From: Caballeronia megalochromosomata
GTDB lineage: Bacteria; Pseudomonadota; Gammaproteobacteria; Burkholderiales; Burkholderiaceae
Length of the DNA: 64,000 bases
Reading direction: 5' to 3'
NCBI GenBank assembly: GCA_001580565.1
Contig: LRBF01000122.1
Location: 1-64,000 of the forward strand
In this document: positions 44,426-54,122 of the stretch, piece after piece
Numbering within the stretch: the stretch's first letter is position 1
Layout: each line of letters starts with the position of its first letter
Made by a program: the position numbers and the translations under genes
Notes under the pieces: model-generated
Seen by the model: only the letters and a program-made list of their open reading frames with translations
Told to the model about the DNA's origin: nothing
The model's database searches: none

Positions 44426-45990
44426 CGGCCAACGATGAGCAATTCGATGTGGTCGTGGTGGGCTTTGGTCCATCAGGGGCGGTGGCGGCCTGCCTGCTGG
44501 GCCAGAAGGGCATCCGCACGCTCTGCGTCGATCGCGCGAAAGAGGTGTATGACAAGCCGCGCGCGATCGCCGTCGATCACGAGATCATGCGTGTGTTTCA
44601 GGGGATGGGCGTTGCGGATCGTGTGATGGAGCACGTCGCGGCGTTTCCGCCCTCGGAGTACTACGGTGTGGATGGCAGGCTGATCAAGCGCATCGACACT
44701 GTGCCGGAGCCCTATCCGCTCGGCTATACGCCGACCATGGTGTTTACGCAGCCGCCCGTCGAGGCGGCACTGCGCCAGCATGCGGCGTCGTACCCGAGTG
44801 TCGAGGTGGCGCTCGGGACTGAGCTCGCCGGCTTCTCCGAGAACGGGGAGAGCGTGCATGTCGAACTCCGTTCGGAGGACGGCAGCATTCGACGCGTGAC
44901 GTGCCGTTATCTCATCGGTTGCGATGGTGCGTCGAGCACCGTGCGCACGTTGCTCGACATTCCGTTCGAAGACCTGGAGTTCGACGAGCCGTGGCTCGTC
45001 GTCGACGTGAAGGTGAACGAGAGAGGGCTTGCGAAGCTGCCGAAGACGGCGATCCAATACTGCGAGCCGAGCCGTCCGTGCACTTATATTGTCGGACCGG
45101 GCGCGCATCGGCGCTGGGAAATCATGTTGCAGGAAGATGAAGACCCTGCCCACATGCAGCAGGCGCCGCGGGTGTGGACGCTGCTGGAACGATGGATGAC
45201 GCCCGAGGATGGCGAGTTGTGGCGCGCGGCGAGCTATCGCTTCCATGCGCTCGTCGCGAAACGGTGGCGGCGCGGGCGCGTCTTCATCGCCGGCGACGCA
45301 GCGCATCAGCAGCCTCCGTTCATCGGTCAGGGGATGTGTCAGGGTATCCGCGATGCGACCAATCTGATCTGGAAGCTGGATGCCGTGATGCGCGGTGCGG
45401 CTTCCGATGCCCTGCTCGACAGCTACGAGACGGAGCGCAAGGCGCATGTTCGCGAGCTGACGACGCGTATCAAGGAGCTCGGCCGCGTCATCTGCGAGCG
45501 CGATACCGTGGCAGCTTGCGCACGCGATCAGCGTTTGATCGACGAGGCAGGCGGGACGATCCGCACGGTGACGCGACAGGAGATCGTTCCGGGATTGCGA
45601 GGCGGCATGCTGAGCGCCAAGGCGCATGCGGCCAACGGCACGCTGTTTCCGCAGCCTCGCGTGCGTGACAACGCCACAGTGAAGTTGCTCGATGAAGTCA
45701 TAGGCGGCGGATGGCGCATCGTGGTCGCCGATCCAACGCTGGTCAGCGAAGATGCGCGCGCCAAGGCGGCGAATCTGGGCGCGCACTGGACCTGCGTTCA
45801 GCCGGACTCGCACAACGGCGGGTTCGAAGGACATGTCGTGCAGGAGATCGACGGCGTGCTCGCGGGATGGTTCGAGAAGCAGCAGTGCGGCGCTGCGATC
45901 GTCCGGCCCGATCATTACGTCTATGGCGTTTCCAGTGACGCAGCGCTTCTTGCCGGACAACTCGAAGATCTGAGCGCCGCCATGCGCTAG
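44422..45990 (+). CDS. FAD-dependent aromatic monooxygenase (MhpA-like)
   Basis: The 522-residue flavoprotein hydroxylase has the FAD motif VVVGFGPSGAVAACLLG, the DG region YLIGCDGASSTVR and GDAAHQQPPFIGQGMCQGIRD in the group A pattern. It is closest to 3-(3-hydroxyphenyl)propionate 2-hydroxylase, which makes a catechol-type product for an extradiol dioxygenase. Its partner would be the dioxygenase encoded two genes upstream. ATG overlaps the FAH gene stop. It is the last gene of the operon. Confidence 0.92.
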   Translation: MTANDEQFDVVVVGFGPSGAVAACLLGQKGIRTLCVDRAKEVYDKPRAIAVDHEIMRVFQGMGVADRVMEHVAAFPPSEYYGVDGRLIKRIDTVPEPYPLGYTPTMVFTQPPVEAALRQHAASYPSVEVALGTELAGFSENGESVHVELRSEDGSIRRVTCRYLIGCDGASSTVRTLLDIPFEDLEFDEPWLVVDVKVNERGLAKLPKTAIQYCEPSRPCTYIVGPGAHRRWEIMLQEDEDPAHMQQAPRVWTLLERWMTPEDGELWRAASYRFHALVAKRWRRGRVFIAGDAAHQQPPFIGQGMCQGIRDATNLIWKLDAVMRGAASDALLDSYETERKAHVRELTTRIKELGRVICERDTVAACARDQRLIDEAGGTIRTVTRQEIVPGLRGGMLSAKAHAANGTLFPQPRVRDNATVKLLDEVIGGGWRIVVADPTLVSEDARAKAANLGAHWTCVQPDSHNGGFEGHVVQEIDGVLAGWFEKQQCGAAIVRPDHYVYGVSSDAALLAGQLEDLSAAMR

Positions 45991-46037
45991 CGTTGTCTTA
46001 GCCCATACCCACAACGATGAGACACAGGAGGAGCAGC

Positions 46038-46394
46038 ATGAAATTTCATACGGCCGCAAGAATCGGCATCGCGTGCATATTGACGGCATCCGTCGGACTC
46101 GTCATGGCTCAGGGACCCGGTCAGGCGAGCAATGCGTCGGGTAAAGCTCCCGCATCGGGGGCGCAGGCGAGACCGACCGACAGACAACTGGCGAAGGACG
46201 TCCGGCGCGCAATCAGGAAGGCAGGGGGTGTCGACATGGCAGCGCTCACCGTGCGCGTGAAGAATGGCGTGGTCACGCTGGCGGGATCGGTGCCGGCGGC
46301 GGTCGAGGCCTCGAAGGCGGCGGAGGTGGCCAAAGGGGTGAGCGGCGTCGTCGACGTCAGGAACAATCTGACGGTGCAGACTGAAGAGAACTGA
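46038..46394 (+). CDS. BON-domain periplasmic protein
   Basis: The 118-residue protein has a signal peptide (IACILTASVGLVMAQ) and a single BON domain (DRQLAKDVRRAIRK, TVRVKNGVVTLAGSVP, GVVDVRNNLTV). BON domains in OsmY and similar proteins bind phospholipid or envelope components under stress. The ATG at 46038 has AGGAGGAG upstream, so the longer frame from 46017 is not used. It lies 47 bp after the monooxygenase gene, ends at a strong hairpin and is probably unrelated to aromatic catabolism. Confidence 0.88.
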   Translation: MKFHTAARIGIACILTASVGLVMAQGPGQASNASGKAPASGAQARPTDRQLAKDVRRAIRKAGGVDMAALTVRVKNGVVTLAGSVPAAVEASKAAEVAKGVSGVVDVRNNLTVQTEEN

Positions 46395-46406
46395 AACGCG
46401 CGATGT

Positions 46407-46434
46407 ACGGCCGCGTCGTGATGAGCGCGGCCGT
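46407..46434 (+). terminator. GC-rich hairpin after the BON gene
   Basis: ACGGCCGCG (46407-46415) pairs perfectly with CGCGGCCGT (46426-46434) across a 10-nt loop, 12 bp beyond the BON stop. There is no clear U-run afterwards. It likely ends the transcript before the decayed region. Confidence 0.55.
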
Positions 46435-46658
46435 GAGACTGGGATCCGTAAGGTCATTGCGCCGTTCAACTCGCATGAAGAGACGCCTCTTAACTTAAGC
46501 AAAACGAAAGTAAGGCTACTTTTATCGGTCTAGATTTAGGTATTCCGGCACAGGATTGTTAATAGGGAGTCTTGAAGGTATTGCATATCTACATCAGTAA
46601 GGCAGGTGTCAGCAGGCGCCAGATCGCCGGTCGTATTCCAAGGTCGTTGCCAATCTAT

Positions 46659-46862
46659 TCAGTGCTTTTCCTCGGCGTCCTGATGACGTCTGACATCATC
46701 GATGTACAAATGTAACTTTGTTGTCGTCAGCGATGCATGACCGTGTATCGTGCACCATCGCCCAATGCAGCGCCGCAGGGCCGTCTCGCCAATCCCGACG
46801 GGGAATCTCTGGCAGAAGCGAGATAGCGGGCTGCGACGCCCATAGAGCCGAACTCCGTGCGA
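46659..46862 (-). pseudogene. Remnant of a tyrosine recombinase (phage-type integrase) C-terminus
   Basis: On the minus strand the translation ends HGHASLTTTKLHLYIDDVRR, which resembles the C-terminal box of tyrosine recombinases (GHxSxxTT followed by a Tyr). Only about 65 codons are readable and no catalytic Arg region is evident. The flanking DNA (46440-46660) is visibly poorer in GC than its neighbours. I take it as a scar of an integrated element; the match is short, so this is moderate confidence. The 46435-46658 stretch holds no other gene I can support. Confidence 0.5.
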
Positions 46863-47700
46863 ATCCTTGTACTTCAACGGAATGACACGCACTACATCGA
46901 ACAGTTCTACGAGCCGTACCAGTACTACAACGCGCCCATCTTCGCCGTTCCGGGCAATCACGATGGCGACACTCAGACGCGTCCGGGCGACGAGAGCGAC
47001 AACGAGCCTTCGCTCTGCGGCTTCATAAAAACTTCTGCAGCGTGACCTCGCAGCCGTTCTTCAAGTACCGCTCCACCATGACCCAGCCGTATTGCTACTG
47101 GGCACTGGACGCGCCGTTCGTTCATATCATCGGCGCGTATTCGAACGTAGACGGGCTCCTCGATGCGCGCGGGTCAAACGCCCAACTGAACTGGCTGGTG
47201 CAGCGGCTCAACGCGGCGCCGCAGGACAAATGGGTCATTCTGGCGGTCCACCATCCCTGCTACTCGCTCGACTCGGTCCACGGCGGCTACGAGGACACAT
47301 TGAACACGCTCGACAAGGCGTTCGACATGAGCGGGCGCACAGCGGACGTGGTTTTTCCGGGCATGTGCACAACACCCAGCGCTTCTCGCGCACGCTCGGT
47401 AAAAAGGAGGTTCCGTACATCGTGGCGGGGGCGGGCGGCTACGCCAACACACCGAGGGCCATGCGCAAGCTGCAGGCCGGTCTGGAGAACGTGCAACTGC
47501 CGTACGCGGCCAAAGCGGCGGGCGTCGCACGCGAGTTCGCCGACGATAGCAACTCGGGGTTCCTGCGCGTCACGGTGAGCCCGTCTGAGCTGGTGGTGGA
47601 CTACTCCTCGGTGTGGTTCGATTCACCGCCGAAGGTCAATAGCCAACCCGTCGACTCGGTGACCGTCAAAGCCCCCGCCAAAACAAAGATGAGGGTTTGA
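46857..47700 (+). pseudogene. Truncated, frameshifted metallophosphoesterase
   Basis: Three frames in succession read as one calcineurin-like phosphoesterase: PIFAVPGNHDGDTQT, then KWVILAVHHPCYSLDS, then SGHVHNTQRFSRTLGKK and a C-terminal domain to 47700. GNHD, HHP and GHVH are metal-binding motifs. The N-terminal part with the first metal motif is absent, cut near the integrase remnant. The frame breaks lie at an A-run near 47030 and a T-run near 47355, each consistent with a one-base loss or gain. It is not expected to make an enzyme. Confidence 0.8.
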
Positions 47701-47731
47701 CGATCGATCGTTCGGTGCATCGGCAAGGCAC

Positions 47732-48775
47732 TCACTGATGGTCGTCACCGCCCTTCGATGCGTTGCCCGGCGTGAACGACACGCCCCGCAATACCTCACC
47801 GGCGGTCGCGCTACGCAGGACGGCAAATTGCTCCCTGACGCTGCGGGCCGCACTGGTGTTCCTGAGCGTGTCGCGAATGCGCACGAGCATGTTCGGGTCC
47901 GCACCGGGGTCGCCGTTTCCGCTCACCGTCGAGGTTATGGCCCAGATCGTGACTTTGCCGTCGTCGTCCACGCGTCCTGTCAGATTGCGCAGGCCGTCAT
48001 TGGCGGGCGTCCACGGCAAGCTCGTCGCGGCGTTCACGTCGATCGGTAGTTCGCCACCGCATAGGGGGCGCCAAGATTCAGCCCGTTTTGCAGCGTATAG
48101 ACGAGCTTCCATTGCTTCGCGCCCTTGTCGAACACCCACTTCTGCAAGCCGGCGCTGCTCTGGGCCGCAGCATGGGTATAGAGGTCCTTGCCGCCCACAT
48201 AGCCATCGCCTTCGTCGGCGACATAGAGCGTATCGTCATCGGCGAACCAGAGGCCGAACGGATAGGACACGGTGGTCGCGGAACTGTTCGGGGTCGATGG
48301 AAAGCCCGCGAGGATGCACATGTTGCTTGGCAACCCGCTGGTTTGCACGGAGCCCGGATCATAAGCGAGCGGTGCGGTTGGCAGCGACGCGTGGGGCGCG
48401 GGCACGCCCACGCCGGACGGGCACGCACCACCCGTGGTATCGACGAAATACACCGTGTTCACGCCATTGCCGCCGCTGCCTTTGGTGAAGTAGACGACGT
48501 TGTCGTGGATCGTCATGCCGCGGAAGTTATCGTCCTTGCCGATCTTGTCCGCCGGCGCGCCGAGTTGCGTGACCGAGAAGCTGGCAAGCGGCGTCGGCGT
48601 GCCCGGAGTCTGCTTCGCTTCGCGTTTGCTGGATGCACCGACGAACTGAGCCCCCGCGCCGAGGATCACACCATTCGGCTGCGGGCTGCTCCCGTTGCCG
48701 GCATTGCCCGCGGTGTAGTAGATCGCCTTGCCGCCGCGGTTGTTGAGAATCGCCCAATCACAAGTCGAACTCACT
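47732..48775 (-). pseudogene. Frameshifted beta-propeller-like protein gene, N-terminus missing
   Basis: Two minus-strand frames join to one protein. The first (from about 48775 to 48045) reads GKAIYYTAGNAGNG, DNFRGMTIHDNVVYFTKG, PFGLWFADDDTLYVADEGD and ends LGAPYAVANY. The second continues IDVNAATSLPWTPANDG to the stop at 47732, after a frame slip near 48045. Repeated blade-like strands suggest a secreted propeller of the SMP-30 or YncE kind. The normal N-terminus with a signal peptide is not found; sequence upstream of about 48775 looks unrelated. Confidence 0.6.
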
Positions 48776-49263
48776 TTCAATTTTCGTTCGATTCTTTTTA
48801 AAATTGCCGACAAATCGGCAATGGGGTCGGCTAACGGTAAATTAGGAAGCCAGATAAAAGCTGTAGTCATTCGACGGGATCAATCAGCTCTTTCGTCCCC
48901 CTCCACTCAAGCCTCTCCTAAGATGTCGCGCTTGCCGCACACCGGCTCTGGCAAATGCGGACGCATTCCGTCAATGAAAGGTCCCCAATCGCGCGGGCGA
49001 AGATGAGCGGTAGTACGGCGGATGGAACCTACATTGATTTAAAAATTGCGACGGCAGTGAACTACATTTTCTTGCAGAAGAGTCGCGAGGCAAGAAGGAC
49101 GAAACGAAGTGAGACGAAGTTAGATGGTTATCCGAAGAGAACGTTAAATAAAAGGCAAGCAGCTTCGTTCTATAGAAGCGTGGCCGACTCGATGGAGCGC
49201 TGCTCGATCTCGGCTTCTGTCGCCTCGCGTCACCGCGAAGAACTTAAGGATCGGGAGTTTGCA
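48776..49263. other. Gene-free stretch between the propeller relic and the carboxypeptidase
   Basis: Roughly 490 bp with patches of lower GC and A-rich tracts. Short open frames on both strands show no recognisable family. An upstream extension of the carboxypeptidase frame reaches 48955 but gives neither a signal peptide nor a ribosome site. It probably holds the promoter of the carboxypeptidase gene. Confidence 0.5.
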
Positions 49264-50874
49264 ATGGATGCGATTTTGAATAACGAGGGTGAAGAAGATC
49301 AGGCGTTGCTGGATCCGACGCCATACGGATACGGTCCGGACGATTCGATCAGCGACCTCACAGAGGCGTCCGCCATCACGCATCACAAGGTGACCATCAA
49401 CGGAAAGTCGATTACCTATACCGCACACGCCGGCCACCTCGTCACCACCGACATGTACAGCGCACATCCTGGAGCCAAGCTGTTCTATGTCTCCTTTACC
49501 GCCGATAATGCGGCGCCTTCCGAGCGTCCGGTCACGTTCTTTTATAACGGGGGCCCTGGCTCTTCGTCGGTTTTCCTGCTGCTCGGATCGTTCGGACCCC
49601 GCCGAATCAAAACGAGCATGCCGGAATTTACGCCGCCCGCGCCGTACACGCTCGAGGACAACGCGGACAGCCTGCTCGATCATAGCGACCTCGTGTTCAT
49701 CGACCCGGTGGGCACCGGCTATTCCACCGCCGTCGCGCCGCACAAGAACAGGGATTTCTGGGGCGTCGATCAGGATGCGGGTTGCATCAAGCAGTTCATC
49801 AAGCGTTTTCTGACCGTGCACAACCGCTGGAACTCGCCGAAATATCTGTTCGGCGAATCGTACGGCACGCCGCGCACCTGCGTCCTCACGTGGATGCTGC
49901 ACGAAGACGGCGTGGATCTGAACGGCATCGTGCTCCAATCGTCGATTCTCGATTATGGGCAAGCTGGCAACCCGATCGGCGTGCTGCCGACCTACGCCGC
50001 CGACGCCCTGTTCCACGGCAAGGTCACGGTCACGCCGCCGCCCGATAATCTGGAAGCCTTCATGGAGCAGGTGGAAGCGTTCGCAGTCGGTCCGTATGTG
50101 AATGCGTTGAACGCGTTCCCCAACGTCGCTCCCGACGTGCTGAAGCAGCTAAGCGACATGCTCGGCATTCCGACGGAGGTCCTGCGGTACTGGCAGCTCA
50201 ATCCTTCGATGGGAAATGGATCCGCGTTCCTGACGAGCCTGCTGCTCGACACCGGATTCGCGATCGGCGCGTACGACGGGCGTGTGAAGGGCGAAGACAC
50301 CGGTATTGCGGAATATGTCGCGCCGAACGCCGGCGGCAACGATCCCACGATGGCTGCGGTGGGCGGCGTCTACACAGCCATGTGGAACGCGTACCTCAAC
50401 GACGAATTGCAGTACACGTCGGTGTCGCCGTTCATGGACTTGAACGACAAGGCCTTCCAGTACTGGGACTTCAGTCACGTCGATCCGACCGGCGCTCAGC
50501 GCGGCGGGCAGGGCAGCCTCTATACGGCGGGGGATCTCGCGGCGTCGATGTCCGTCAATCCCTATCTGAGAGTGTTTTCCGCCAACGGCTATTACGACGC
50601 GGTGACGCCGTTCTTCCAGACGCTCATCAATTTCCAGAACATGCCGCTGGGCGACGCGCAACTGGCGAGCAACCTGACGCTCCGAAATTACCCGTCGGGC
50701 CATATGGTGTATCTGGATAACGGGTCGCGGACCCAGATGAAGGCGGACCTCGCACAGTTCTACGGGCAGGCGTCCGCACATGTCGCGGCCATCCGCGCGG
50801 CGATCAAGCCCGAACAGGTGGCAATCTCCGGTGCAGTGCGCTATCGCCGGCGATTCAGCCGCACACCGTATTGA
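49264..50874 (+). CDS. Serine carboxypeptidase (peptidase S10 family)
   Basis: This 536-residue S10 peptidase has the nucleophile in FGESYGTPR, the acid in SANGYYDAVTP and His in YPSGHMVYLD. The oxyanion region is FFYNGGPGSSS. It releases C-terminal amino acids at acidic pH in known relatives, which are usually exported. The chosen ATG with GGGAG upstream gives an acidic N-terminus and no signal peptide. Either the enzyme is cytoplasmic or the original leader was lost at the nearby scar. Confidence 0.9.
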   Translation: MDAILNNEGEEDQALLDPTPYGYGPDDSISDLTEASAITHHKVTINGKSITYTAHAGHLVTTDMYSAHPGAKLFYVSFTADNAAPSERPVTFFYNGGPGSSSVFLLLGSFGPRRIKTSMPEFTPPAPYTLEDNADSLLDHSDLVFIDPVGTGYSTAVAPHKNRDFWGVDQDAGCIKQFIKRFLTVHNRWNSPKYLFGESYGTPRTCVLTWMLHEDGVDLNGIVLQSSILDYGQAGNPIGVLPTYAADALFHGKVTVTPPPDNLEAFMEQVEAFAVGPYVNALNAFPNVAPDVLKQLSDMLGIPTEVLRYWQLNPSMGNGSAFLTSLLLDTGFAIGAYDGRVKGEDTGIAEYVAPNAGGNDPTMAAVGGVYTAMWNAYLNDELQYTSVSPFMDLNDKAFQYWDFSHVDPTGAQRGGQGSLYTAGDLAASMSVNPYLRVFSANGYYDAVTPFFQTLINFQNMPLGDAQLASNLTLRNYPSGHMVYLDNGSRTQMKADLAQFYGQASAHVAAIRAAIKPEQVAISGAVRYRRRFSRTPY

Positions 50875-51792
50875 AAACATGCGCGCGCGTACGCGGCTGT
50901 CACGGACGCAAGCGCTGCACGACTCGCAACGCGCGACTTGCCCGTGACGGAATGGCACGATCGGGCACGCTCGCGTCGTTCGAGAGGCTCAAGTTCTGAC
51001 TCTGGTCCTGCCGCCCGCAAAAGCTTCGCGCTGCGCTTGTCCTCGGGAAGCAGTTCTCGCAAGGAATTTGGATCAGGCGTGTCGCTCTGAACCGGGCCTT
51101 CGAACTCGTCGCGTTCAAAGAAGCCGGCTTTGACTGCGCCATCGATTTTCAGCGTCTGCAATCGCTTGGCGCCTGCTACGCGAATTACTCGGGCGGCCTT
51201 GATTTCGTCAATGCCGGGGCAGCGTTGCGACGCAGTTGGTCACGACCCGACACGTGGTGAGATTTCGCGGAGTAGCAGGCGTTTGGTCGACAAGAACTCG
51301 CACACGTCGTGAAGTCTTTCCTGTCGAGACCGAAATTCGATGACCGAGCGCCACCGCCAAAATCAACGCTCTTCTTGCAACGACGCGATAGTTACGTACT
51401 GCGGAGCCTTTCAGGCACCTGAAATGTCACCGATGCCGAAACGTACGCGGTCGACGCTCCGAACGAGCTGCCGAGTTCTCATCCGCCGGCTCTGAGACAG
51501 AGGCATATTGTGTGATGACCGCGGCAACCGCGCTTTTATATATCGTCTGAGGGACAGCCGGCGACCGAAGGGAAATCACATCGTGACCCAACCAGAGACG
51601 GACACTCCAGCTCGACTTTCTTCGCTCGCCAGTCGATCGAGAGAAGCCCGTATGGGCGCTCCTGGTCAGCGGCATCGAGTTAGCGGGGGTCATCGGGTCG
51701 ATTGATAAGCACTCGAGCAACTGATCCTTGGGCTTGGTCGGCGAGGCAACGCCTGAACGATGGTTCAGGCGTTGCGCTGCGGCTGCAATGAA
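50875..51792. other. About 920 bp without a convincing gene
   Basis: Between the carboxypeptidase stop and the convergent hydrolase stop I see only short frames. One minus-strand frame (50841-51161) reads LQTLKIDGAVKAGFFERDEF and DPNSLRELLPEDKRSAKLL, which looks protein-like but matches no family I recognise. It could be a gene remnant. The rest has mixed composition with no repeats or RNA gene that I can support. Confidence 0.45.
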
Positions 51793-52638
51793 TCAGGATT
51801 TGATGAACGCCAGCAGGTCGGCGTTTATCTGCTCCGCATGCGTGGTCGGCATTCCGTGTGGCAGACCCGGATACGATTTAAGCGTCCCGTGCTTCAGAAG
51901 CTTGACCGATTTTGCGCCCGTGGTCGGGAAAGGGCATATCTGATCGTCCTCACCGTGCATCACCAGTACCGGAACATCAATTATCGCGAGATCGTCGTAA
52001 AACTCGGTTTCCGATAGAACCTTGACGCAATCGTATTGCGCCTTGATCCCACCCATCATGCCTTGCCGCCACCAGTTCTCGCGAATGCCTTCGGATACCG
52101 TTGCGCCCGGCCGGTTGAAACCGTAGAACGGAATAGTAATGTCCTGGTAGAACTGCGACCGATGTCTTGCCGTGCCGTTGCGTATCTCGTCAACGACTTT
52201 CCTTGGAACGCCGTCCGGGTTCTTCTCCGATTGAATGAAGAGTGGCGGAATTGCGCTAATGAGCACCGCTTTCGCCACACGTCCATTTCCGGTGCCATGC
52301 CGGGCCACATACCGCGTCACTTCGCCCCCACCGGTGGAATGGCCGATATGCACCGCATTCCTGAGATCGAGTGCCTTGACGAGTTCGGCGACGTCGGCAG
52401 CATAGGTGTCCATGTCATTGCCGCGCACAGTTTGGGTGGAGCGCCCGTGGCCACGGCGATCATGAGCGATTACCCGGTATCCCTGATCTAGGAAGAACAT
52501 CAGCTGTGCGTCCCAATCGTCTGCGGAAAGCGGCCACCCGTGATGAAATACCAAGGGCTCGCCCGTACCCCAGTCCTTATAGAAGATTTGGGTTCCGTCT
52601 GCGGTCGTGATGTATGAACTTCCAGTACTCACTTGCAT
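51793..52638 (-). CDS. Alpha/beta hydrolase (cofactor-free haloperoxidase/esterase type)
   Basis: The 281-residue hydrolase has the triad GHSTGGGEV (Ser), HGEDDQICP (Asp) and LPHGMPTTH (His). Opening [27 protein letters not shown] and the whole length are those of non-heme chloroperoxidase-type esterases. The ATG at 52638 has AGAGGA about 7 bases upstream. It is divergent from a GlxA-type regulator, with 233 bp between them, a common arrangement for a regulated detoxification gene. Confidence 0.92.
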   Translation of the reverse strand: MQVSTGSSYITTADGTQIFYKDWGTGEPLVFHHGWPLSADDWDAQLMFFLDQGYRVIAHDRRGHGRSTQTVRGNDMDTYAADVAELVKALDLRNAVHIGHSTGGGEVTRYVARHGTGNGRVAKAVLISAIPPLFIQSEKNPDGVPRKVVDEIRNGTARHRSQFYQDITIPFYGFNRPGATVSEGIRENWWRQGMMGGIKAQYDCVKVLSETEFYDDLAIIDVPVLVMHGEDDQICPFPTTGAKSVKLLKHGTLKSYPGLPHGMPTTHAEQINADLLAFIKS

Positions 52639-52871
52639 CTCGTATCCTCTAAGGTCAGTTTTGATGAAGGAATAACTGTTCGACGGGCGCAGACACTGCA
52701 TCCGGAGGCAAGCATATGAGCGAGAGTGGAGAAGCGGGAACGCAGCGGCTGACCGAAAAAAACGGGCGGTCGCTCCGGGCGCACACGCCCGTCTCCTGTT
52801 GAAATGTGGTCTGCCGTCGTCAGCGTATTCAACGCGCCTTAACACCACAACGGACGAAAGTGACAAAAATC

Positions 52872-53915
52872 ATGGCAAAAACGGCACCGGCGTCCGTTCC
52901 GCGGATTGAGATTGGACTTGCTTGTGATGTGGGCACTTCAAATACCGGGATTTATGGTCTGACCGACCTTTTCACGTATGCGGGCGAGTTCTCGGCAAAG
53001 CGGCGCGGCGACTCTGCGCGCTCAGCCGTCCGCATTACGCATTGGCGAGTGGACGGTGATGCGAAGCAGGTCCGCTGCGAATACGACAGTTGCCCGAGCT
53101 CGTCTCACGCGCTGTCATTAATCGTGATCCCTGGGAATGTGCAAGCGCCAGACAGGACCGAAAGCGTGAGCCCGCTACTGGACTGGCTTCGTGAAAAACA
53201 CGGCGAAGGCGTAGTCCTCGCGGCTGTATGCGGTGGCGTCTTTATCCTTGCAAGGACGGGGCTTCTCGCTGGCCGGCAGGCGACGACACACTGGTCATTC
53301 AATGAACTTTTCGCGGCGCAGTTCCCCGACGTGCTAACGGAAACTGATCACATGGTCATTGATTATGGCGACGTCGTCACGGCCGGCGGAGTGCTCGCGT
53401 GGGCGGATCTCGGGCTCAGACTCACCGAGCGGTTTTTGGGAACAGCAGTAATGCTGGAAACAGCGCGCTTTATGCTCGTTGATCCGCCTGGACGGGAGCA
53501 GCGCTTCTATAGCGAATTCGACCCGAAAACCAAACACGGGGACAAGGCAATATTGAGAGCGCAGCAATGGCTTGTCACGCAACGCGAGCGACCCGTCAGC
53601 GTCGCTGAACTTGCTCAGCGCGCAAATCTTGAACAGCGGACGTTTTTGCGTCGTTTTGTTGCAGCCACCGGCATGAAGCCAAGCGAGTATCAGCAGCGGC
53701 TTCGGATTACTCGAGCACGCGAAATGTTGGAGTTTTCGCAGGCTTCCATAGAAGAGATCTCATGGAGTCTCGGGTACGGCGACGTCGCAGGTTTTCGTCG
53801 TCTGTTCCGCAAGGTCATGGGCCTAACGCCTTCTGACTATCGGAAACGCTTTTGCCAACCACCATTGCAACGAGCCGCGCCTATCGCTGAGCGTGTCGAG
53901 ATGTTGGACCGCTGA
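52872..53915 (+). CDS. GlxA-family AraC-type transcriptional regulator
   Basis: The 347-residue protein has an N-terminal DJ-1/PfpI-like domain (LIVIPGN; the Cys elbow AAVCGGVFILARTG) and a C-terminal AraC DNA-binding domain (VSVAELAQRANLEQRTFLRRF, then IEEISWSLGYGDVAGFRRLF). The ATG at 52872 (MAKTAP) gives the normal length; upstream residues in the frame are not family-like. It likely controls the divergent hydrolase gene and perhaps the monooxygenase gene downstream. Confidence 0.92.
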   Translation: MAKTAPASVPRIEIGLACDVGTSNTGIYGLTDLFTYAGEFSAKRRGDSARSAVRITHWRVDGDAKQVRCEYDSCPSSSHALSLIVIPGNVQAPDRTESVSPLLDWLREKHGEGVVLAAVCGGVFILARTGLLAGRQATTHWSFNELFAAQFPDVLTETDHMVIDYGDVVTAGGVLAWADLGLRLTERFLGTAVMLETARFMLVDPPGREQRFYSEFDPKTKHGDKAILRAQQWLVTQRERPVSVAELAQRANLEQRTFLRRFVAATGMKPSEYQQRLRITRAREMLEFSQASIEEISWSLGYGDVAGFRRLFRKVMGLTPSDYRKRFCQPPLQRAAPIAERVEMLDR

Positions 53916-54122
53916 GCGTAATGTTTGTATGCTGAAGGGCGACTGCGGGTATGCCGACTTTCAAAATCCAAACGACGCAGGGGTTCCAGTGGTCTCGAGC
54001 CTGAAGTCCGCGCTGCCGGTTTGGGTGGCTATTGCGGTTCTGCCTGGACAGCAGAGCAGTTTTTTTTCGAGACTCCAGTTCATACGTTTCACTCGCTCCG
54101 CGCCCTTCCCCAGGAGACTACG

